NCBI RefSeq assembly: GCF_019351435.1
Contig: NZ_JAHWYN010000002.1
Span: 186,001-250,000 of the forward strand
DNA: 64,000 nucleotides
Direction: 5' to 3'
Origin: Flavobacterium taihuense
GTDB lineage: Bacteria > Bacteroidota > Bacteroidia > Flavobacteriales > Flavobacteriaceae
The position numbers were made by a program, and so were the translations under genes. Below the pieces are notes generated by a model. It worked only from the letters and a program-made list of their open reading frames with translations, did no database searches and was not told the origin of the DNA. This document shows positions 57,130 through 64,000 of this stretch, in pieces. How positions within the stretch are numbered: the stretch's first letter is position 1; each line of letters begins with the position of its first letter.

Positions 57130-57876
57130 ATGCTTATGAGGAATCTTATATTGCACATACCACATTCTTCAACCGAAATCCCTTCAAAAGAAGGGTACTG
57201 CATAACGGATGAAATTTTAAACCAGGAAATTCTAAAACTTACGGACTGGTACACTGATGACTTATTTGAAAATGAATACGATATTAGTATTAAAGCTCCC
57301 TTTTCTAGGATTTTCTGTGATACCGAACGATTTTCAGATAATAGTCAGGAAGTAATGGCTCAATTTGGAATGGGAGTTTTATATGAAAAAACAGATTCTG
57401 GAGAATCATTAAGAAACGTAACTCCCGAATTGCGTAAACATATTCTGGATAACTACTATTGGAAACATCATAACTGGCTTACCAAAAATGTACAACTACA
57501 ATTGGAACAATATGGAAAAGCGACTATTGTTGATTGCCATTCTTTTCCGTCCAAACCTTTGAACCGTGTTTTGGACCAATCAGGTTATCGCCCTGATTTT
57601 AATATTGGGACGGATGCATTTCATACACCCAAAGGTTTAATTGATGCCTCTGTAGCTTTCTACGAAGAAAAAGGATATTCCTTGGGTATTGATAAGCCAT
57701 ACTGTGGATCCATAGTGCCTATAGCATATTATCAAAAAAACAAAAACGTACAATCGATTATGTTGGAAATTAATAGAGGGTTATATTTAAATGAACAACC
57801 TAATGTGAAATCCATTCGATATCAAGAAATAAAACAAATTATTCAGGAGTTCTTAAACGTAATTAGATGTTTATAA
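57130..57876 (+). CDS. N-formylglutamate amidohydrolase-family protein
   Basis: 248 residues with HIPHSSTEIP near the N-terminus, APFSRIFCDTERF, YWKHHNWL and VDCHSFPSKPLN, the metal-binding and catalytic motifs of the N-formylglutamate amidohydrolase fold. True family members act in histidine breakdown, but no other hut gene is present and homologues commonly ride on mobile elements, where the substrate is unknown. It lies in the cargo of the second element. Confidence 0.82.
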   Translation: MLMRNLILHIPHSSTEIPSKEGYCITDEILNQEILKLTDWYTDDLFENEYDISIKAPFSRIFCDTERFSDNSQEVMAQFGMGVLYEKTDSGESLRNVTPELRKHILDNYYWKHHNWLTKNVQLQLEQYGKATIVDCHSFPSKPLNRVLDQSGYRPDFNIGTDAFHTPKGLIDASVAFYEEKGYSLGIDKPYCGSIVPIAYYQKNKNVQSIMLEINRGLYLNEQPNVKSIRYQEIKQIIQEFLNVIRCL

Positions 57877-57960
57877 TAAGCAATACTTCCGACCAATTTC
57901 AGTGAAATAACAAATAGTAGCATTAAATTTTCTCCATCTTTTATTTTAAATCTTAAAAAT

Positions 57961-58413
57961 ATGACACTAACAAATAATGCCAACATCAAAAAAGGTTTGA
58001 CAAAAGAACTTAGCTCATCATTTGTAAAAGACTTTGAATTGGCAACCAAAACAATGAGATCTGTTGATTTTCTCAAGTTGTTTATAAAATACGACCTGAA
58101 TTTTATTGACGATTTCGACAATATGTCGAAACAGATACTAGCCATTCTGGAAAACTGGCACAATCCGATTGAAGGCACCGAGATCATAGAAATGGAACAG
58201 TTTGACTCTAAATGTCATTTTTGTGAATATGGGAAAAACGTAAAAGTTTTTAAATGGACTTACCAACACAAAAAAGCACCAATTCCGATTAACCTTGTGG
58301 TCTATCAAAAGTATATTGCTTTCTTTTTGGATATAAAAAATGAACAATTAGTTGATTTTGGGCTATGCAATGGGTATTTGAAAAAAGAAGAAATCGATGA
58401 ATTAAGTTCTTAG
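57961..58413 (+). CDS. Hypothetical protein (150 aa)
   Basis: 150 residues, soluble, mixed helix and strand: MTLTNNANIKKGLTKELSSS, VDFLKLFIKYDLNFIDDFDN, and a conserved-looking CHFCEYGKNVKVFKW with a CxxC pair. No family is recognised. It comes after the amidohydrolase-like gene and has its own short leader. Confidence 0.55.
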   Translation: MTLTNNANIKKGLTKELSSSFVKDFELATKTMRSVDFLKLFIKYDLNFIDDFDNMSKQILAILENWHNPIEGTEIIEMEQFDSKCHFCEYGKNVKVFKWTYQHKKAPIPINLVVYQKYIAFFLDIKNEQLVDFGLCNGYLKKEEIDELSS

Positions 58414-58621
58414 GAGTTTCCATTCTGTTGTAAAATCTATGAATTCTGATAAGTTTGTATACTCATATTAAAATGATTAGGTTTGGCAATAAATTAAGAA
58501 CCTTTCGGATTATGTTTATGAAAAAGATAATGTTTTCATAATTTTTTTTTTTTGATATAAGGCCAAATAAAATGCACTTAATTTATAATTAGAAAAAGAG
58601 TTTTAAGATATAAAATATATT

Positions 58622-60187
58622 ATGCATTCTAAAGTTTATTTTAAAAACATTAAAAATGAGATCATAGAAGAAATATGTAACTCAAAATTTTCTATTTCTG
58701 TTGCAGTTGCCTGGATAACAGATATAGAGATAATTGATAATTTGGTACGTTGTTTACACAGAGGAATTACCGTAAATGTTTTGTCTTTTGAGGATAAAAT
58801 TAATGGCATGGAAAATTTTAAGAAACTCTACTTTAATGGTGCTAATGTTCGTTTAAGTCAAAAATTAATGCACAATAAGTTTTGTATTATTGACAATAAA
58901 ACAATTATTTCGGGTTCTTATAACTGGACGAATAATGCAAAATATAATAGTGAAAATATTACCGTAACGACAAATAATATTGATTTTGCTTATCAATACC
59001 AGCTGGAGTTTGATTCATTATGGAAACAGTGCAGAAGTATCGACTCAAAGCTTTCCGTAAATAAAGAAAATTTCAAACAATTAGAGTATGATTTTGAATA
59101 TTTTTTAAAAAGGATTAGGAATGAAGCAACAATTCCTTATTTATATTATGTACCAGAAAATGTTATTATAAACCGAAATAAATATTATAATAAAACCTTT
59201 GGTAATTTGTATTCTGGATATTATTTAATAAATACTGAAGATAAGGAAGTTACATCTTTAAAATATATTTTTTATATATCCAGACATTTAGATATTGCCG
59301 AACTTAATAAATTCTTTTCAAAAGAAATAAAGCTTACCAGTGAAAGAATTACTTCAGTTATTGCCAATCATCAAGACAAACTCATAAATATTAAATCTGA
59401 ACTCTGGGGCGAAATACCTATTTATGTCACTAAATCAAATTCTGTCACTAAATCAGAACTTTTTAAAATCTCTCATAAAGGAGAAATTGATAAGGAAGGG
59501 TACAAAATAATTGGAAAAATCGACAAAAGTTACATAATTGATATTGATGGTCCAAAATTTTTAAATCTAAATGGTGTAATTTCTGATTTCCAAAAAAACC
59601 AAAGATGCAATAATATTACTAATTCATCATATTTTACACCTATTAACAATTCGTTATTTTTATTGAGCGTAGATTTACATTCAGAAAAACGTATTTCTAA
59701 TTCAGCGTTATATGATAATTGGGGAATGCCTATTGGTAGAGCAATTTTTCAGCCTAATGATGGTTATTCTATAGAAAGTAAAATAAAAAATAATTTTCTT
59801 TTTTTACGTGAATATCCAGTAGCTTATTTAAATGAATATACAAACATAGTATCATATTGTAAAAGTGGAATAGATAGTTTTGTAAGGAAATATTGGAAAA
59901 TTGATTTAGTAACGGGTAGCATGACATGTGATGACAAAATAGAGCACATTGCTACACATTCGAGAACTGGAAAAATGCCTTATTCGGATAAAACTAAATT
60001 GTTTTTTTTTAGTGATAACGCTTGGGGGCATTTTTTTATGGCAATGTTCTTAAATGAAGTCAACTTAAAAGTTCAAGATTTCAATATATTAATAAAGGAA
60101 TATGAATCCAGTATTGGCGGATTAAAATATGACAATGAAAAAATTGAAGTTGCAACGAAACTTCTTTTTAGATTTATAAAGAAATAA
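58622..60187 (+). CDS. Phospholipase D-like protein with single HxK motif
   Basis: 521 residues. The N-terminal 150 residues are a single PLD-type half (MHNKFCIIDNKTIISGSYNW; H84, K86, D91), which as in Nuc-type nucleases would need dimerisation to make an active site. The remaining 370 residues are beta-rich without an obvious repeat and contain NNLFLLSVDLH-like and DNWGMPIGRAIF segments. PLD-like nucleases are common effectors in phage defence; here a DNA-damaging or sensing role is possible, not shown. The last third is unclassified. Confidence 0.72.
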   Translation: MHSKVYFKNIKNEIIEEICNSKFSISVAVAWITDIEIIDNLVRCLHRGITVNVLSFEDKINGMENFKKLYFNGANVRLSQKLMHNKFCIIDNKTIISGSYNWTNNAKYNSENITVTTNNIDFAYQYQLEFDSLWKQCRSIDSKLSVNKENFKQLEYDFEYFLKRIRNEATIPYLYYVPENVIINRNKYYNKTFGNLYSGYYLINTEDKEVTSLKYIFYISRHLDIAELNKFFSKEIKLTSERITSVIANHQDKLINIKSELWGEIPIYVTKSNSVTKSELFKISHKGEIDKEGYKIIGKIDKSYIIDIDGPKFLNLNGVISDFQKNQRCNNITNSSYFTPINNSLFLLSVDLHSEKRISNSALYDNWGMPIGRAIFQPNDGYSIESKIKNNFLFLREYPVAYLNEYTNIVSYCKSGIDSFVRKYWKIDLVTGSMTCDDKIEHIATHSRTGKMPYSDKTKLFFFSDNAWGHFFMAMFLNEVNLKVQDFNILIKEYESSIGGLKYDNEKIEVATKLLFRFIKK

Positions 60188-60250
60188 TTTTTATATGATC
60201 TAACTAAGTTGCTAGTTAATTGATTTGACATTGAAAATATTAGTCTTTAA

Positions 60251-63200
60251 TTATTCAATAAGCAAAAAACCTGCCCAATAATAAGGCGATTGATATTTAC
60301 TCTTGATAGCGTCCTGTGCTTTTTTAAGGGATTCTTTTTTAGAAAAACCTCTCAAATAAAACTCGTAAAAACACACCATTAATTCAGAGGTAGATTTATC
60401 AGGAACTTGCCATAAACTTACAATCATAGATTTTACTCCAGCCAATTTAAATGCTCTTTGAAGTCCAAAAATACCTTCGCTTCCCTTAATAGTACCCAAA
60501 CCTGTTTCACAAGCTGACAAAACAATTAAATCAACATTAGACAAATCCATTTGTGAAATTTCAAAAGAGTTTAATATTCCATCATTTTTAGTATATGTAG
60601 AATTATTGTTTGCATTAGAAAAAATCAAACCACTTTTTAGGAGAACATTATCGATGTTATTATCATTTACCCCACTAAACACAGTGCCAAAAGCATTATA
60701 AAAACCGTGGGTAGCAATATGGATTATATCAAAATTACGTCCATTAAGTTTTCTGAAATTTTCTTCAGAAGCTACACTCTGGGAGAATACTGAAACTTTC
60801 TTTTCAGCCGTAGCTTCAAAAATTGACTTTATTCGATTAACTTCATTTTTAGAGTATGTTAAAATAGAATACTTTAATTTATTTGTCCCAATTCTGTTTT
60901 GAGACTTTAAATTCTCAATATTTTTATTCTCGCCATAATTTATGTTTCCGAACAATGCAATACTGCTCTTTTTTGAAGTTCCTTTTTTTATTTCTATAAG
61001 ACCTTTTGTGCTTCCTAGATAAGTAACATCAATGTTTTTTTCATTCAATAATGCAGGAAATGATATGGTATGGAGCAACCCACTTACTGATAAATAAATT
61101 TTGTCATGGGGAGAGGTTTTATTCTCAATGTTTTTCCAAATCAAATTGCTTAATTTTTCCTTGTTTTGTAAATAAATAGAATTTATTCTTTCTTTAGTGC
61201 TACCTTTCTTATTTAGAATATTTGACAGTTCACTTTCCAAAAATAATGGGATAACTTCTGGTAAATTAGAATTGTTTTTTATTAATAATGCGAAATAACC
61301 TCTGTCATTCTTTCCTGTTTTGTTTACCGGAACATTTATTATTTCGATAGCAATTTCTTTTTCATCCAGTGAATTCTTAATGTCCTCCCATTTAATTGCA
61401 GTTGGATCTATAAAGTGATAATTTGAATCAGATGCTATTTGTTCTATTAAGCCTCTTTGTTTTCTATTTAAATTATATTCGATTTCTTTTGATTTCGACT
61501 TAGTATGAAGCAATTTTTCTTTTTCTCCTAAAAGACTTTGATAGTTCTTTTTTAAATTCGAATTAGCAACATTCAAATAAGATCGAGTATTTTGATTGGA
61601 ATACAAGGCAATGTTCTTTAAAGCTAAAGTATTATTATACAAATGCATTCCTGATTTTTCATTCCCCACATTTATGTAAATACTGTTTATTATCTCAAAT
61701 TTTCTTTCAGTATTTAATGAAAAACTCACTTTCTCATTTTCGGTAAGAAAAAGATAGTTATCCGTTAATTTTTGATAATAATATTTTTCAAGTTCTTCAA
61801 GAGTAGACTGATTTGCATTTTTATTCGATTCAACAGATATCAAATTCAATAAAGTACTATAATACAAATCTTTATTTGTGTCTTTATTCGGTTTTAAAAT
61901 AAACAAAGCTTCCTTGTAATTTTTTTGTGCCAAATAAAAATTTCCTATGCTACTATAAAAACCAGCCAATTGATTCAAAGTCACCAGGTATTCAGAACTA
62001 TTTTTTCCTGATTTTTCTTTTGTAACTTGTACTAATTCTTTAAAACAATTTTCGGCTTCCTTAAATAGTTCATCATTCAAATTTGGCTTATCTGAAAAGA
62101 ATCCTTTTGCTTTTTGCCACCAGTTTTTATCTATAATTACTTTATTTCCACGATTATTTAATGCAGAAGAATAACAGTAGCTTGCTTTTGTGGATAAATA
62201 CAGATTGTAAATTGCTTTCTTTTGTTTTTTTTCAGCAATAGGAATGGATTTCAATAATAAACCCGAAGCTTTTTCAAAATTTTGAAAATATAATTCGCTT
62301 GCCGTAGCAAGCAAAAGGAGGCCTAAATAATTAGATGAGGTTTTACTTAACTCCGTTTTTTCATAAAGTGTAAGATTTTCTAATTGAAGTCTCATAGCTT
62401 TAGATATATCTCCAACCCTTAAAGCTTGATCAGCAAAGAGCATGTTGCTGTTTATGATATAATAAACATCTTCTTGGTCGGAGTTTTTATTTAGCTCATT
62501 AAGTTTACTGAAATAATTTTCCGCCTTGAAATAGTTTCCTTTTTGCAAATTAATCTCGGCCAATGAAAGAGTTGGAAATATGGCTAAATTATTCTTTTCC
62601 TGTTTTAACAAATCAGAATTTACCAATTCCAATCCGGCATTAAATAATGATTCGGATTTTAAAATAAATTTTTGGTCTGACTTTAAACAATGAGCATAGC
62701 TGACTAATGCAGAATATTTGTTTATTAGTTTTTGTTTTCTGTCAAAATTCGATTTACTATATAGCTTAGTAAGAAAGAGATAGTTTGGTATTTCACTCCT
62801 ATTTGTCTCTTTTTCGTAGGATGACTTTGCATATTCAAAAGCTGAAGTTTTATCGCCTTCTTGTAAATATTCTTCTGTTTTATTAAGGTTACTATATTTA
62901 TCAGAAAGATTTTTCGAGATATATAATGAAAAACCCGAAGCATAAAAATAGTTAAAAATAGACATAACTACTCCAAATAATAAAACTCCAAATAGTTGTA
63001 TGAATTCTTTTTTATCAGCTTGTTTTTTTAGAATTGAAATTAATGAGGAAATCAATAAACCAATAATGATGATTACAAAAACTAATATGAATAGTGCAAA
63101 AAGAGCTATTCGCAATAACTCCCAAAAATAGTTGAATCCCCAAAAACCTTCTGGATTAGCGATGTACCATATCAAGTATAAAAAGTTGATAACCAAATAC

Positions 63201-63274
63201 AATACAAATAGAAATACTAATAGATTTAAAATAGTAGTAGCTTTCTTTTTAACATAATCAAAATTTAAAACCAT
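60251..63274 (-). CDS. TPR and CHAT-protease protein with N-terminal membrane spans
   Basis: 1007 residues. Four hydrophobic segments lie in the first 125 residues (FLFVLYLVINFLYLIWYI; LFALFILVFVIIIIGLLI), followed by tetratricopeptide-like helices, and a C-terminal CHAT caspase-like domain with His in HIATHGFYN (about 855) and Cys in LSACETGLG (about 920). CHAT proteases are activated by partner proteins. The gene overlaps the 3' end of an anti-sigma-like/TPR gene by 10 bp. This type of operon is widespread in Bacteroidota and may mark the end of the mobile cargo. Confidence 0.85.
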   Translation of the reverse strand: MVLNFDYVKKKATTILNLLVFLFVLYLVINFLYLIWYIANPEGFWGFNYFWELLRIALFALFILVFVIIIIGLLISSLISILKKQADKKEFIQLFGVLLFGVVMSIFNYFYASGFSLYISKNLSDKYSNLNKTEEYLQEGDKTSAFEYAKSSYEKETNRSEIPNYLFLTKLYSKSNFDRKQKLINKYSALVSYAHCLKSDQKFILKSESLFNAGLELVNSDLLKQEKNNLAIFPTLSLAEINLQKGNYFKAENYFSKLNELNKNSDQEDVYYIINSNMLFADQALRVGDISKAMRLQLENLTLYEKTELSKTSSNYLGLLLLATASELYFQNFEKASGLLLKSIPIAEKKQKKAIYNLYLSTKASYCYSSALNNRGNKVIIDKNWWQKAKGFFSDKPNLNDELFKEAENCFKELVQVTKEKSGKNSSEYLVTLNQLAGFYSSIGNFYLAQKNYKEALFILKPNKDTNKDLYYSTLLNLISVESNKNANQSTLEELEKYYYQKLTDNYLFLTENEKVSFSLNTERKFEIINSIYINVGNEKSGMHLYNNTLALKNIALYSNQNTRSYLNVANSNLKKNYQSLLGEKEKLLHTKSKSKEIEYNLNRKQRGLIEQIASDSNYHFIDPTAIKWEDIKNSLDEKEIAIEIINVPVNKTGKNDRGYFALLIKNNSNLPEVIPLFLESELSNILNKKGSTKERINSIYLQNKEKLSNLIWKNIENKTSPHDKIYLSVSGLLHTISFPALLNEKNIDVTYLGSTKGLIEIKKGTSKKSSIALFGNINYGENKNIENLKSQNRIGTNKLKYSILTYSKNEVNRIKSIFEATAEKKVSVFSQSVASEENFRKLNGRNFDIIHIATHGFYNAFGTVFSGVNDNNIDNVLLKSGLIFSNANNNSTYTKNDGILNSFEISQMDLSNVDLIVLSACETGLGTIKGSEGIFGLQRAFKLAGVKSMIVSLWQVPDKSTSELMVCFYEFYLRGFSKKESLKKAQDAIKSKYQSPYYWAGFLLIE

Positions 63275-64000
63275 CTCATATTGTCTAAAATTTCCTGTGC
63301 TGTATTTGAATATTTATTATTTGTATGAACTAGAGTAATTAATAAATCTTTTGCTTTCCTCTTTTCGTTTTGATTGATGTAGCCCAAAGCTAAATGAAAC
63401 TTTACTTCATCTGCAAATTCATAATTGGTTATTGTATTAAGATATTCTAAATTAGAAACTGCTTGATTTACTTCATTTGTTTTTAATTGGGCTATGGCGA
63501 GAAACAATAAAAGCTGATTGTTTTTTTCTTTAGGGTTTAAAGTAATCAGCAATTGTTTTGACTTTTCAAAATTGTTGTTTTTAAACAACTCAATCGCTTC
63601 CATTGCTTCATCAGTTTCTGATTTTGTATAATTTTGGAATAAGATTTCTCCACCTCTTACGTCTCCTGATTCAGAAATTGTTGCCATTTTTTGATAATCT
63701 ATGGATTGGATAATTGATTCGTCAGAATTATATTGAGAAAACAGGTTATCATTAGATAACTTATTAGGTTGCCAAACCATAAATCCAATAATAAAAATTG
63801 CAACTATACTAGCATATTTCATCCAAGACAAAGAAATGACTTTCGTTTTCTCTTTTTCATTTGTCAACATAGAAATCACAGGTACTGATTCCTGTTCTCC
63901 TAATTCGGTATCCCATTGTTTGAATTTTACTCTTAAATCTTCACGACCTTTTTTTTTAATGGCGTTCGCAAGGTCGGTCTCAGAAAGTTCAAAGGTTAGT
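63265..64000 (-). CDS. TPR-containing membrane-anchored protein, 5' end outside the window
   Basis: The frame remains open to the right edge, so the start lies beyond. A single membrane span (WMKYASIVAIFIIGFMVW) is preceded by at least 55 residues in the cytoplasm and followed by TPR-like helices (NQLLLFLAIAQLKTNEVNQA; HLALGYINQNEKRKAKDLLI). This is the layout of anti-sigma-like proteins that pair with CHAT/TPR proteins. The 3' end overlaps the CHAT gene by 10 bp. An ATG-starting version at 63879 would miss conserved cytoplasmic residues. Confidence 0.7.
   Translation of the reverse strand, partial: LTFELSETDLANAIKKKGREDLRVKFKQWDTELGEQESVPVISMLTNEKEKTKVISLSWMKYASIVAIFIIGFMVWQPNKLSNDNLFSQYNSDESIIQSIDYQKMATISESGDVRGGEILFQNYTKSETDEAMEAIELFKNNNFEKSKQLLITLNPKEKNNQLLLFLAIAQLKTNEVNQAVSNLEYLNTITNYEFADEVKFHLALGYINQNEKRKAKDLLITLVHTNNKYSNTAQEILDNMRWF

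Overview
The window is AT-rich DNA from a member of the Bacteroidota, most likely a Flavobacterium-like Flavobacteriaceae. The evidence is the SusC/SusD pair, RteC and DUF6520 family proteins, TAnnTTTG-type promoter boxes and the proline-rich dispersed repeats common in that family. Almost everything here looks accessory: mobile-element backbone, phage-defence cargo and a metabolic or secretion cassette.

Layout. 1-8.9 kb: end of a BRCT protein, a large helicase-nuclease, a NdpA-like nucleoid protein coupled to a membrane protein, and a frameshifted membrane protein gene. 8.9-21 kb: an XRE regulator with a 36-bp perfect palindrome, a large structured RNA leader, a TonB transporter pair (SusC/SusD), a secreted S9 peptidase, a small four-cysteine secreted protein (DUF6520 type), a MauE/DoxX-type redox membrane protein, then a PAS-AraC regulator and a small partner. 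21-27 kb: an alpha-oxoamine synthase/acyltransferase fusion and a first mobile-element core (RteC, HTH, replication-initiator-like protein, DnaC-like ATPase).

27-47.4 kb is a dense defence island: a Thoeris-type set (ThsA-like SIR2-SLOG enzyme with two different TIR proteins), a truncated Eco57I-like methylase tail, a Lamassu/ABC-three-component set with MBL and trypsin-like effectors, a CoiA-like nuclease, an AlbA_2 protein, a YobI-like giant ATPase, and an Abi (AbiF-type) HEPN protein preceded by what looks like its own small RNA gene. 47.4-51.2 kb holds a GC-rich non-coding block, small conserved proteins and a compact four-gene reverse-strand cassette of phage-like character.

At 51.4 kb lies a 20-nt tRNA-Ser-like 3' end with a terminator, followed by a tyrosine integrase and a second, homologous copy of the RteC-HTH-Rep-ATPase core (53-56 kb) with its own cargo (DUF3293, N-formylglutamate amidohydrolase, PLD-like protein). 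This suggests two related integrative elements in tandem at one tRNA. The right edge (60.2-64 kb) is a TPR/CHAT-protease operon on the reverse strand, cut by the window end.

Most notable candidates for new biology: the small RNA/AbiF pair; the CqsA-like signal synthase beside a PAS-AraC regulator and 21-bp-period operator repeats that recur 12 kb away; the SusCD/S9/DUF6520/MauE cassette with a structured RNA leader; and the four-gene cassette at 49-50.7 kb. All functions are inferred from sequence reading; no database search was possible.
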